DNA of 64,000 nt. It comes from Pedobacter sp. R20-19. GTDB taxonomy: Bacteria; Bacteroidota; Bacteroidia; Sphingobacteriales; Sphingobacteriaceae. The DNA lies in assembly GCF_000708265.2 (NCBI RefSeq), contig NZ_JCKI01000002.1:1-64000 (forward strand), read 5' to 3'. Below, in pieces: positions 18,885 to 28,041 of this stretch. Made by a program: the position numbers and the translations under genes. Under the pieces are notes generated by a model. That model was not told the origin of the DNA. It did no database searches and worked only from the letters and a program-made list of their open reading frames with translations. Numbering within the stretch: position 1 is the stretch's first letter; each line of letters starts with the position of its first letter.

Positions 18885-19787
18885 ATGAAAGTATTGCCAT
18901 TTACCATGCTTGTGCCTGATGACAAGAGTGTTATTTCTGAGCACATTGAATTACCCTATTTCTATCAATATCTGCACAGACACGATGAATGGCAGATCAC
19001 CTATATTGAAAGGGGAGAGGGAACATTGATTGCGGGAAGTGATATGCATGCTTTCAGACCTGGCGATTTATTTGTAATTGGCGCAAAACTTCCGCATTTG
19101 TTTAAAAGCAATCCAGAATATTTTCAGAGCAAGAGTGAACGCTCGGTAGCGGCTTATTCTGTTTACTTTAATTCCGCAGGAACATTAGGTCCGCTATTTT
19201 CTCTTCCTGAAATGAAATTAGCCAATGCTTTTTTAGGAAAAAACAAACACGGGTTTAAAGTGCCATTTATCCATACTGAAGAAATTTTAAGCAAAATGGT
19301 AGCTGTTTATGAGGCTTCCGGAACAGATTTGCTTTTTGCCTTTGTAAAATTAATGGTAACCCTACAAGCCATTGGTGATGACACCATCCCATTGTGTTCT
19401 GATTTATATTCTTCTAACGTTAGTGAAAATGAAGGGATGCGTCTCAGTAAGATTATAGGTTACATTACAGAAAATTACAATAGCCAAATTACCTTAGAAG
19501 ATGTAGCGAATGTAGCTTTTATGACGCCCCAGGCTTTCTGCAGATATTTTAAAAAACATACCGGCCACACTTTTGTGTCGTTTTTAAATGAAGTTAGAAT
19601 TAATGATGCCTGTAAAAGCCTTATTTCCGGAGAAAAAACCGACTGCATTTCAGGCGTGGCTTACAAGGCTGGATTCAATAGCATTACTAATTTCAATCGT
19701 GTATTTAAAAGTATTATTGGCCAATCGCCAAGGGCTTATATAGATACTTATAACATGGTAAGTAGAGTAAGTTACATGGGTGCATAA
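18885..19787 (+). CDS. AraC-family transcriptional regulator
   Basis: 300 aa. The N-terminal cupin domain shows histidines and a pocket-type turn (YLHRHDEWQITYIERGEG, then FRPGDLFVIGAKLPHLF). The C-terminal domain has two helix-turn-helix units: ITLEDVANVAFMTPQAFCRYFKKHTG and the classical ending GVAYKAGFNSITNFNRVFK (about residues 200-290). It lies between the hydroxyproline operon and the amino acid permease, so it probably responds to hydroxyproline, proline or a pathway intermediate. That role is inferred from position only. Confidence 0.88.
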   Translation: MKVLPFTMLVPDDKSVISEHIELPYFYQYLHRHDEWQITYIERGEGTLIAGSDMHAFRPGDLFVIGAKLPHLFKSNPEYFQSKSERSVAAYSVYFNSAGTLGPLFSLPEMKLANAFLGKNKHGFKVPFIHTEEILSKMVAVYEASGTDLLFAFVKLMVTLQAIGDDTIPLCSDLYSSNVSENEGMRLSKIIGYITENYNSQITLEDVANVAFMTPQAFCRYFKKHTGHTFVSFLNEVRINDACKSLISGEKTDCISGVAYKAGFNSITNFNRVFKSIIGQSPRAYIDTYNMVSRVSYMGA

Positions 19788-20002
19788 TTGGTTGATTAAA
19801 ACTTTCATCATCCTGAACTGAATTCAGGAACTTTTTAGAAGGAAATAACCGGTTAATCCGTTACCATCAATCTTAGGATTGCAGCATTCGAAATAAGATT
19901 GGCTGTTAATAGTCCTATTTCTTAAAATTTTTTAATCATAAAATTACTCCGGTTGAACTGGATTGGAGCAGTATGTCCAATTATTAATCCCTAAAAAATA
20001 CT

Positions 20003-21418
20003 ATGGAACAAGGAAACAGCCACTTTAAACCTTCACTGAAATTGTTAGATGCAACGATGCTAGTGGCCGGGAGCATGATTGGTTCGGGGATTTTTATCGT
20101 CAGCGCAGATATTACCCGCAATGTAGGAAGTGCCGGCTGGCTATTGGTGGTTTGGTTAATTACCGGATTTATGACACTTACCGCGGCACTGAGTTATGGC
20201 GAACTGAGTGCGATGTTTCCAAAGGCAGGTGGTCAGTATATTTATTTAAAGGAAGCTTATAATCCACTCATCAGTTTTTTATATGGGTGGAGTTTTTTCA
20301 CCGTAATACAAACAGCAACAATAGCAGCTGTTGGTGTGGCATTTGCCAAATTTACGGCTTATTTATTGCCTGCATTCAGCGAAGATTTAGTCGCTTTAGA
20401 TTTAGGTTTCATAACCATATCCCCAGCTCAATTGCTGGCTATAGGCGTTATCGTACTGCTTACTTACGTAAACAGTAGAGGTGTTAATGCTGGAAAGGCT
20501 ATTCAAACTACTTTTACTGTTGCTAAACTACTTAGTCTTTTTGGTCTGATTGTGTTTGGTTTATTCTTTTTAGATAAAGGAATCTGGAAAGCAAACTGGG
20601 AAAACATGTGGCATTTAGGATCGTTAAATGCTGATGGAATGATCTCGCCATATACAACTCTAGCTGCTTTTGGTGCTATTGCTGCAGCCATGGTCGGTTC
20701 TATTTTTAGCAGTGATTCCTGGCATAATGTTACTTTCATTGCTGGTGAAATTAAAAATCCGGCACGTAATATTGGTTTAAGTCTGGCCTTAGGAACTATC
20801 ATGGTAACTGTACTTTACCTTTTAACCAATGTGATGTATACTGGCGTATTAAATTTGCACGATATCGCTTATGCAGATAAAGATCGGGTGGCAGTTTCTG
20901 CAGCGAATCATATTTTTGGCACCGCCGGAACCATTACTATTGCAGTGATGATTATGGTTTCTACCTTTGGTTGCAATAATGGACTGATCATGGCTGGTGC
21001 AAGGGTTTATTATTCTATGGGTAAAGATGGCTTATTCTTTAAGAAGGTAGCTGTACTTAATAAGAACTCCGTTCCAGGCTTTGGCTTATGGATTCAATGT
21101 GTTTTTGCCTGTTTATGGTGTCTTAGTGGAAAATATGGAGATCTGCTCGATATGATTTCATTTGTGGTGGTTGGATTTTACATGCTCACCATTTTTGGGA
21201 TTTTTATTCTTCGTAAAAAGCGCCCTGATGCAGCACGGCCATATAAAGCTTTTGGTTATCCGGTTTTGCCCGTCATTTACATTTTAATGGGTTTGGCTTT
21301 CTGTATTTTGCTCATTATTTTTAAACCTAAATTTACCTGGCCAGGATTAATCATTACCTTAATTGGTATTCCGGTATATTATCTCATTAAGGGCGTTAAT
21401 GAAATTAGGGCAAAATAA
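20003..21418 (+). CDS. APC-superfamily amino acid permease
   Basis: 471 aa with about 12 hydrophobic segments. The N-terminal APC signature is clear: SMIGSGIFIVSADI, followed by GSAGWLLVVWLITG and YGELSAMFPKAGGQY. These mark the substrate- and ion-binding helices of the LAT/APC group. It follows the AraC regulator in the same direction, with 215 bp between, and likely brings proline or hydroxyproline into the cytoplasm. The substrate cannot be read from sequence. Confidence 0.88.
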   Translation: MEQGNSHFKPSLKLLDATMLVAGSMIGSGIFIVSADITRNVGSAGWLLVVWLITGFMTLTAALSYGELSAMFPKAGGQYIYLKEAYNPLISFLYGWSFFTVIQTATIAAVGVAFAKFTAYLLPAFSEDLVALDLGFITISPAQLLAIGVIVLLTYVNSRGVNAGKAIQTTFTVAKLLSLFGLIVFGLFFLDKGIWKANWENMWHLGSLNADGMISPYTTLAAFGAIAAAMVGSIFSSDSWHNVTFIAGEIKNPARNIGLSLALGTIMVTVLYLLTNVMYTGVLNLHDIAYADKDRVAVSAANHIFGTAGTITIAVMIMVSTFGCNNGLIMAGARVYYSMGKDGLFFKKVAVLNKNSVPGFGLWIQCVFACLWCLSGKYGDLLDMISFVVVGFYMLTIFGIFILRKKRPDAARPYKAFGYPVLPVIYILMGLAFCILLIIFKPKFTWPGLIITLIGIPVYYLIKGVNEIRAK

Positions 21419-21440
21419 GTAGCTACTGCATCCTACCTAT

Positions 21441-21516
21441 GCTCGTTTATCAACTAGCGTAAAACATTCAGACGATTAAATCGTCATTTATCCTACTGTA
21501 CCTATTCGAAACGAGC
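21441..21516. repeat. Degenerate copy of the gctcgttt/aaacgagc palindromic repeat
   Basis: It begins gctcgttt and ends gaaacgagc, the same inverted ends as the three tandem elements at 45409-45922. The interior is much shorter (about 60 bp) and retains a gacgatt...aatcgtc inverted core, comparable with the gacgatacaatcgt core of the larger copies. It looks like a deleted relative. Confidence 0.5.
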
Positions 21517-21631
21517 AAAAAATTTAGGAAAAAAAAGGGCACAAACTGGGTTAAAATATTCGTGTTATGCGTCAAAATACAAAGGGAATTTAAGTGCTTG
21601 TTGAATTATATTTACAGCTTAACATTGCAAA

Positions 21632-23923
21632 ATGAAAATGAATTCCCTGATCCAAAAATTTGCTATCGCCTCTTTTTTTACCATCACTTCTTTTACGGTT
21701 CTCGCTCAGCAAACTTCTTTCGCACCAAGTGCTGCAGATGTAATTCAAGCCTATCAGCGGGCAAATAAATTAGATACTGCTATCCGTAATATCCCCACCA
21801 ATAATGATATTGTTCCATTATGGAAAAAGGATGGATCAGCATTATGGTATAAGAAAAACCTGCCAAATAAAAATTGGGAATATATTTATGTAGATGTTGC
21901 TACCGGTAAACGTAAACCTGCATTTGATGCGCAGAAATTAGCACAAAACCTGGAGCAGATAAGTGGTAAAAAACAATCGGCCCTGCGTTTACAGCTCACA
22001 GACCTTTATTTTGCAGATCAAAATACCCTAAAGCTAAAAACTCAAAACCTATGGTATCAGGTAAATCTTTCTGATTACAGTGTCGTGCCTGCTATGGATA
22101 CCGTAATTTTCAGATCCAATTCCAAAAAGCCATTGCAGCAAAAGCATTCACGCTGGGAGGGCAGCAAAACCGTACGCCAATCTCCAGATGGAAAAAGTGA
22201 GATAGAAGTTCGGGGAGGCAATTTAGTATTGATTGATCTGGCATCCAAAACTGAAACGCCATTAAGCCAGGATGGTACGGCAGATAAACCTTACGGAAAT
22301 TTTGAATGGTCGCCGGATGGAAAAACAGTTGTGGCCTATAAAATTGATCCAAAGGAAACAAAAATGGTTCATTATGTATTGAGTTCAGTTCCAGGTACTA
22401 CGAGGGGCCAATTGAAATCTCGTGAATATGCCCAGCCTGGCGACGATTTTACTTCCTACCAGCCCTATGTTTTTAATTTAAATACCAAAACTTCAATAAA
22501 AGTTGATGTAGAGCCTACAGATTTTTTTGGCCCACAGCCTTTGCATTGGCGTAATAGCAGCAGCAGATATTATACTTATGAAAAAGCAGATCGCGGTCAT
22601 CAGCGGTTTAGAGTAATTGAGGTAGACGTGCAAACTGGCAAAACAAAAAACATCATAGATGAAAAAACAAAAACATTCATCTATGAGAGCAGGATTTACA
22701 CACGTTACTTACCGAAAACAAATGAAATTCTATATACCAGTGAGCAAGACGGCTGGCAGCATTTATACCTGGTAAATGGCATCAATGGCAAACAACAACT
22801 CATTACAAAAGGAAGTTGGGTGGTTAGAGATGTTGATAGCGTAGATATTGTAAAACGTCAGGTTTGGTTTAAGGCCAGCGGAATGAATAAGGGTGAAGAT
22901 CCCTATTTTATTCATTATTACAGAATTGGTTTTGATGGGAAAGGATTGGTTAACCTTACGCCAGAAGAAGGGAACCACAACCTAAGCTTTTCACCTGATC
23001 GAAAATATTATCTTGATACTTATTCGCAGGTTAACATCCCGCCTGTAACCAAATTGAAGGTTACGGCAAGTACAAAACCACTACAGGAAATTGAACATGG
23101 CGACGTTACACCATTTTTAAATACCGGGGTGAAATTGCCAGAAGTTTTTGTGAGCAAGGGTCGTGATGGTGTTACCGATATCTGGGGGGTAGTTTGTATG
23201 CCATCCAACATGGAACCCAATAAAACTTATCCAATTATCGAAAATATTTATGCAGGTCCGCAGGATAGTTTTGTGCCTAAAAGTTTCCTGCCTGCCAGTG
23301 AAATGCAAAGCCTGGCAGAATTAGGCTTTATCGTGGTGCAGATTGACGGAATGGGAACAGCCAATCGCTCAAAGGCTTTTCATGATGTTTGCTGGCATAA
23401 CCTGGCTGATGCAGGTTTCGCAGACCGGATTTTATGGATGAAAGCCATGGCGGAAAAATATCCTAATGCCGACATCAATAAAATTGGTGTTTATGGCACC
23501 TCTGCTGGCGGACAAAATTCTACTGGTGCTTTACTATTTCATCCTGAATTTTATAAAGCTGCAGTTTCTGCCTGTGGCTGCCATGATAACCGCATCGATA
23601 AACAATGGTGGAACGAACAGTGGATGGGTTATCCGGTAGGCGAACACTATGGTGCACAATCAAACATAACTAATGCATCAAAACTACAGGGGGATTTATT
23701 TTTGATTGTTGGTGAAGCTGATGAAAATGTTCCACCAGAATCTACCTACCGTTTAGCTGATGCCTTAATTAAGGCCAATAAAGATTTTGATATTTTAAGT
23801 ATCCCCGGAATGGGACACAGCGACGGAGGGGTTTATGGCAGACGACGTAAAAGGGATTTCTTTATCAAACATTTATTAAATGCCGAGACACCAAATATGA
23901 ATAGGATTCCTCTAGTAAACTGA
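21632..23923 (+). CDS. Secreted S9 dipeptidyl peptidase (DPP-IV type)
   Basis: 763 aa with a signal peptide ending near residue 26 (FTVLAQQ). The N-terminal half is a DPP-IV-type beta-propeller with blade motifs such as SPDGKSEIEVRGGNL and FEWSPDGKTVVAY. The C-terminal alpha/beta-hydrolase domain has the triad Ser624 (YGTSAGGQ), Asp697 (GEADENVPP) and His729 (GMGHSDGG). DPP-IV relatives release Xaa-Pro dipeptides from peptide N-termini in the periplasm. Its place next to a peptide transporter and two Xaa-Pro aminopeptidases supports proline-peptide specificity, although related S9 enzymes also cleave after Ala. Confidence 0.9.
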   Translation: MKMNSLIQKFAIASFFTITSFTVLAQQTSFAPSAADVIQAYQRANKLDTAIRNIPTNNDIVPLWKKDGSALWYKKNLPNKNWEYIYVDVATGKRKPAFDAQKLAQNLEQISGKKQSALRLQLTDLYFADQNTLKLKTQNLWYQVNLSDYSVVPAMDTVIFRSNSKKPLQQKHSRWEGSKTVRQSPDGKSEIEVRGGNLVLIDLASKTETPLSQDGTADKPYGNFEWSPDGKTVVAYKIDPKETKMVHYVLSSVPGTTRGQLKSREYAQPGDDFTSYQPYVFNLNTKTSIKVDVEPTDFFGPQPLHWRNSSSRYYTYEKADRGHQRFRVIEVDVQTGKTKNIIDEKTKTFIYESRIYTRYLPKTNEILYTSEQDGWQHLYLVNGINGKQQLITKGSWVVRDVDSVDIVKRQVWFKASGMNKGEDPYFIHYYRIGFDGKGLVNLTPEEGNHNLSFSPDRKYYLDTYSQVNIPPVTKLKVTASTKPLQEIEHGDVTPFLNTGVKLPEVFVSKGRDGVTDIWGVVCMPSNMEPNKTYPIIENIYAGPQDSFVPKSFLPASEMQSLAELGFIVVQIDGMGTANRSKAFHDVCWHNLADAGFADRILWMKAMAEKYPNADINKIGVYGTSAGGQNSTGALLFHPEFYKAAVSACGCHDNRIDKQWWNEQWMGYPVGEHYGAQSNITNASKLQGDLFLIVGEADENVPPESTYRLADALIKANKDFDILSIPGMGHSDGGVYGRRRKRDFFIKHLLNAETPNMNRIPLVN

Positions 23924-23971
23924 CGAAGTTTCCCTTCGCACAAATCAGCTAAACTTCGTAAGTCGAAAATT

Positions 23972-24019
23972 AACTTACGAAGTTTCAAATGCCAGGAGAG
24001 TGGGAGAACTTCATCAGTT
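23972..24019. repeat. Short palindrome-ended repeat, unit 1
   Basis: About 48 bp, beginning aacttacgaagtttc and ending gaacttcatcagtt, so its ends are imperfect inverted repeats. The middle carries a gccaggagagtggg-type segment shared with the other units. Related units are at 24047-24096, 30871-30919 and 30946-30993. Confidence 0.6.
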
Positions 24020-24046
24020 TAATCAAAGAATTTTGCTCCCTTTTTA

Positions 24047-24096
24047 GACTGATGAAGTTTCAAAGGCCTAGTGGGTGATAGAACTTCGTCATTAAC
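24047..24096. repeat. Short palindrome-ended repeat, unit 2
   Basis: Begins gactgatgaagtttc and ends gaacttcgtcatta, with the middle ggcctagtgggtgat. It ends only a few bases before the stop codon of the minus-strand gene at 24100, so it lies in that gene's immediate 3' region and could form a hairpin at the transcript end. Confidence 0.6.
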
Positions 24097-24099
24097 TCA

Positions 24100-25035
24100 C
24101 TAATGTTTCACAGTAGGTCCTCCAAATGGAATATTCTTTCCATAATAAACATCTGCAGGAATATGATGCCCGGCATAAACTTGTGAGAGAATATGATAAA
24201 ATGTTGGATCATAAGCTTTCAAATCGTCAGGTGTTTGCACTTTAACGAGGCCATCGTTAAATTCATAATTAGACCAGAACCACCATTGGCTGCCCTCTGC
24301 CCAATATTCTGCAACAGTGTTAATGGCATACTGCCCTTTATACATTCCTTTTATTTTCGCCGCTTCATAGGCCACATTAATTTGTTTGTAAAGTTCAGGA
24401 TCGGCCTTACGTAAGGCTGCCATTACATTATGGCTCCATTCGTGCACCATGATGTTTTCTCCATAATACTTGGTGCCGGGGAAACCTAAAAGATTTTCTT
24501 CTGCGCAGGAAGTTTGAATACCACCCATGCCACGGGCACGCTGATTCCAATAACCTTTATCCGTCAGGCTGGCGATACCACCAGGTTTATTATAATTTTC
24601 TCTTTCGGTCGGCGTCAATCGGCCATCAGTTATGTCTGGCTTTTTCCAGTTGCTATATTCAGGAAGGTCAGTTTGCATTTCAGACCATGCCATGATGGAT
24701 AAGCGGGCTTTCATGCTTATCATCGCTTTGCGGACATCTGGTCTTTTCACCAACATATAATTGATAATATCCCGGGCAACTAATAAGGCTGCATCAGAAA
24801 CCTTCGCAGATGAAACTACAGGAATACCGAATGCGTCTGTATATTTCTCATAAAACTTTGGATAACCCAGCGAATCAGGCGGACGGGTAATCAGCAATTG
24901 TTCGAGATTGGTCACTAAAGGCTTTGAATTACTGCTTTGCGCCTGAGCATTGGTTGTACCTGTTTCAAAAAGTGCTGTAATGGTAAAAATAACCTGAAAA
25001 AAGTGTCTTAGGCGCACATTAACTGGCTTTATCAT
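24100..25035 (-). CDS. Secreted gluzincin-like zinc metalloprotein of unknown family
   Basis: 311 aa with an N-terminal hydrophobic segment ending near AQAQSS. The zinc motif HEWSH is at residues 198-202, and a downstream AEYWAEGSQWWF segment (242-253) offers Glu243 or Glu247 as the third ligand, the pattern of gluzincins. I do not recognise a named peptidase family. Conserved-looking cysteine (CAEENLL) and glycine-rich segments precede the metal site. It starts 14 bp downstream of the POT transporter gene, so the two are likely co-transcribed, suggesting that it makes peptides for that transporter. Activity is inferred, not shown. Confidence 0.6.
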   Translation of the reverse strand: MIKPVNVRLRHFFQVIFTITALFETGTTNAQAQSSNSKPLVTNLEQLLITRPPDSLGYPKFYEKYTDAFGIPVVSSAKVSDAALLVARDIINYMLVKRPDVRKAMISMKARLSIMAWSEMQTDLPEYSNWKKPDITDGRLTPTERENYNKPGGIASLTDKGYWNQRARGMGGIQTSCAEENLLGFPGTKYYGENIMVHEWSHNVMAALRKADPELYKQINVAYEAAKIKGMYKGQYAINTVAEYWAEGSQWWFWSNYEFNDGLVKVQTPDDLKAYDPTFYHILSQVYAGHHIPADVYYGKNIPFGGPTVKH

Positions 25036-25049
25036 ATCGCTTGTGTTAG

Positions 25050-26486
25050 TTAGGGTTGAATGGGTGTTAGATCAACTGTTTCCTGTCGCTCTTTTATTCT
25101 GGGCGAAACAAAAAGGTAGACTACAATGAAAAGGCTGAGCAAACCAATAAAAAACCAGTAATAATCTGCGCCTTTAAACTGCGCAAAGAAACCACTGTTA
25201 GAAATACTCCTGTTTACCAATGCTGTAAAAAGATTTCCTAAAGCAGTTGTAAGTAGCCAGATGGCGATCATGGTGCTTTTCATTGATTTACTGGCTTGTG
25301 TGTAGGCGTATTCTAATCCTGTAATGGAGACTAAAACCTCTGCTGCCGCCAGAATGGCGTAGGCTAGAATCTGCCAGCCTATTGATGGGCTTGCTCCTCC
25401 ATCAATACTAGTTTGAATGAGTGCGATGATAATAAAAGATACAGCGGTAAGTATAAGTCCCGCACCTATTCTTCTTAATGGTGTGGTTTTCAATCCCCTT
25501 TTATCCAGGAAAGGATAGAGCCCGTAATTAAATATGGGAATAAAGACCAGTAGGAAAAATGGATTTACTGTTTGAATTTGTTCAGGCAGGAGATTGATTC
25601 CAAGAATATGACGATCCATTTTGGTCGCCTGTAATACCCACTCCGATAAATTCTGATCCCAGAGTGCCCAAAAAATCGGAATGAAAGCAAATACGGCCAG
25701 TACATTATATACTGTTTTGACATCTTCCACTTTCTGGTGATCAAATTTAGCTTTTGCCACATCCAGCAGCGATTGTTTTTTCTTTTTAGATCGCCAGTTA
25801 ATCAGTGCATAGATAGAAATGAAAACAAAATTGTTTTTATTCACACCAGACGGTGGAACATTGGTGTAAGTTTTTCTACCCAAAAAGAAAATGACAGTGG
25901 CTAAAGCCATTAAAATTCCAGGGATTCCGAATGCCCATTTTGCGCCATAACGATCATAAACTAATGGGATAAGGATAGTAGACAACACGGATCCGGCGTT
26001 AATGCTAAAATAAAACCAACCATAAACTTTAGACATCAGGTGTTTGTTGCTTGCTGTAAATTGATCGCCAAGATTGGCTGAAACGCAAGATTTAATGCCT
26101 CCGGCACCTATGGCAATTAAAATTAAGCCATATTTAAATTTTTCCAGATCATGATCAAATAAGGCCAAACACAAATGGCCAATACAATAAACTATCGACA
26201 CATAAATAATCACCTTGTATTTTCCAAAAAACCAATCGGCTACCAGGCCACCTACAAAAGGAAGGGCATAAGCCAGCGATACAAAAAAGTGTGTGGTTTC
26301 ATTGGCCTTAGCCTCTGCTGTAATTTGCAAAGCAGGATTTAGTGTTGGATTGAAGAAATGAAAAACCAGAAAAGTTGCCAGAATAGAACGCATGCCGTAA
26401 AAACTAAAGCGTTCGGCTCCTTCATTAGCGATGATGTACCCGATACTTTTAGGGTAACTGCTTCTTTTCGATTCCATTTTATCCAT
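25050..26486 (-). CDS. POT/PTR-family proton-coupled peptide transporter
   Basis: 478 aa with 12 or more hydrophobic segments. The family signature is clear near the N-terminus: EGAERFSFYGMRSIL matches the ExxERFxYYG helix that couples protons to di- and tripeptide uptake. A second family motif appears as FYFSINAGSVLSTILIP near residue 160. The transporter would import the Xaa-Pro dipeptides made by the S9 enzyme encoded nearby. It is divergent from the two Xaa-Pro aminopeptidase genes, with a 157-bp shared control region between them. Confidence 0.92.
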   Translation of the reverse strand: MDKMESKRSSYPKSIGYIIANEGAERFSFYGMRSILATFLVFHFFNPTLNPALQITAEAKANETTHFFVSLAYALPFVGGLVADWFFGKYKVIIYVSIVYCIGHLCLALFDHDLEKFKYGLILIAIGAGGIKSCVSANLGDQFTASNKHLMSKVYGWFYFSINAGSVLSTILIPLVYDRYGAKWAFGIPGILMALATVIFFLGRKTYTNVPPSGVNKNNFVFISIYALINWRSKKKKQSLLDVAKAKFDHQKVEDVKTVYNVLAVFAFIPIFWALWDQNLSEWVLQATKMDRHILGINLLPEQIQTVNPFFLLVFIPIFNYGLYPFLDKRGLKTTPLRRIGAGLILTAVSFIIIALIQTSIDGGASPSIGWQILAYAILAAAEVLVSITGLEYAYTQASKSMKSTMIAIWLLTTALGNLFTALVNRSISNSGFFAQFKGADYYWFFIGLLSLFIVVYLFVSPRIKERQETVDLTPIQP

Positions 26487-26643
26487 ATGCTAATTTGGTG
26501 TAAATCTGCCGGGCTATCTTTACTGATTTTCACCCTATAGCGCATGATCTTATCCTGTTTGAGATTGTGACGTAAAGGAGCAGGCATTATTTATCGCTTT
26601 TCTTATTTTTGAACAAATTTTTGATCCACTAGAAATAAAATAG

Positions 26644-28041
26644 ATGTTCCAAACAAGTGTTTATGTAGAAAGAAGAGCCGAATTGGCCCAGAGATTAAAA
26701 TCTGGCTTGCTTCTTTTTTTTGGCAATGAAGAAAGTCCGATGAATTATGCAGATAATGCATATAGCTTTAGGCAAGACAGCACATTTTTATACTATTTCG
26801 GAATTGCACGTCCGGGTCTGGTTGCCATTATTGATATAGATGAAAACCAGGAAATGATCTTCGGAAATGAAATGAGCATTGATGATATCGTTTGGATGGG
26901 CAGACAACAAACTATTTACGAAAAATCAAATCTCGTAGGTATCTCAAAAGTCCTTCCATTGGATGGGCTGTCTGGTTATATCAATAAGGCGATTTCAGCA
27001 AAAAGAACAATTCACTATTTACCACCGTACCGGGCAGAGAATAAAATCAAGCTGGCTGATTTATTAGGCCTTAATGTGCATCATTTGAAGCCATCTGCAT
27101 CAGTGCACTTTATTAAAGCAGTGGCAGCGCAACGGGCAATCAAATCAGCGTTAGAAATTAATGAAATAGAACAGGCTGTTAATAACAGCATCGATATGCA
27201 TTTGCTGGCCATGCGTAAAACCAGGCCGGGAATGAAAGAAGAGGAGATTGCCGCGTTCATTTACGCTGAGGCGCTGCGGACTGGTGGCAATATTGCCTAT
27301 CCGATTATTTTAACCGTTCATGGTGAAATTCTGCACAATCATTTTCACGGAAATGTTATGCATGATGGACAGATGGTTTTAAATGATTCAGGAATGGAAA
27401 CTGCGATGGGTTATTGTGGTGATTTAACCAGGACTTTCCCAGTTGGTAAAAAATTCGACAACAGACAAAGAGAGATATATTCGATTGTTCAATCTGCGCT
27501 TCAAAGTGCTGAAGCAGTATCAAAACCTTATGCAAAATATATCAACGTTCATTACGCAGCCTGTAAAGGTTTGGCCGAAGGCATGAAAGCAATGGGGTTA
27601 ATGAAAGGTGATATGGATGAAGCCGTGGCTGCAGGTGCACATGCCTTGTTTTTTCAATGTGGTACAGGCCATATGATGGGGCTTGATGTTCATGATATGG
27701 AAGATTTAGGTGAAGAATATGTTGGTTATGACGATACTTTAAAGAAAGAAAAAGAACTGTTTGGACTTAAATCTTTAAGGTTAGGACGTGCTTTGGAGCC
27801 TGGTTATGTATTTACCATCGAGCCTGGAATTTACATGATTCCTGAACTGATTGATTTATGGAAGGCCGAACGGAAATTCGAATCATTTATCAATTATGAC
27901 GCAGTAGAAAAGTTTAAGGATTTTAGTGGTATCCGTTTGGAGAATAATTATGCCATGACCAATGAAGGCCTCCAGCTGTTAGGGAAACCTTTGGCGATAG
28001 ACATCAGCGAAGTGGAAGAAATTAGAAACAATGCTTATTAA
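26644..28041 (+). CDS. Xaa-Pro aminopeptidase (M24B), two-domain form
   Basis: 465 aa. An AMP_N-type N-terminal domain (residues 1 to about 140, with FFGNEESPMNYADNAYSFRQDS) precedes the pita-bread M24 domain. The five metal ligands are visible: the two Asp in NDSGMETAMGYCGDLTRTF, His in CGTGHMMGLDVHD, Glu in TIEPGIYM and Glu in IRLENNYAMT. No signal peptide, so cytoplasmic. The enzyme removes the residue before proline, which fits the peptide transporter opposite. Its stop overlaps the start of the next gene by one base. Confidence 0.9.
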   Translation: MFQTSVYVERRAELAQRLKSGLLLFFGNEESPMNYADNAYSFRQDSTFLYYFGIARPGLVAIIDIDENQEMIFGNEMSIDDIVWMGRQQTIYEKSNLVGISKVLPLDGLSGYINKAISAKRTIHYLPPYRAENKIKLADLLGLNVHHLKPSASVHFIKAVAAQRAIKSALEINEIEQAVNNSIDMHLLAMRKTRPGMKEEEIAAFIYAEALRTGGNIAYPIILTVHGEILHNHFHGNVMHDGQMVLNDSGMETAMGYCGDLTRTFPVGKKFDNRQREIYSIVQSALQSAEAVSKPYAKYINVHYAACKGLAEGMKAMGLMKGDMDEAVAAGAHALFFQCGTGHMMGLDVHDMEDLGEEYVGYDDTLKKEKELFGLKSLRLGRALEPGYVFTIEPGIYMIPELIDLWKAERKFESFINYDAVEKFKDFSGIRLENNYAMTNEGLQLLGKPLAIDISEVEEIRNNAY

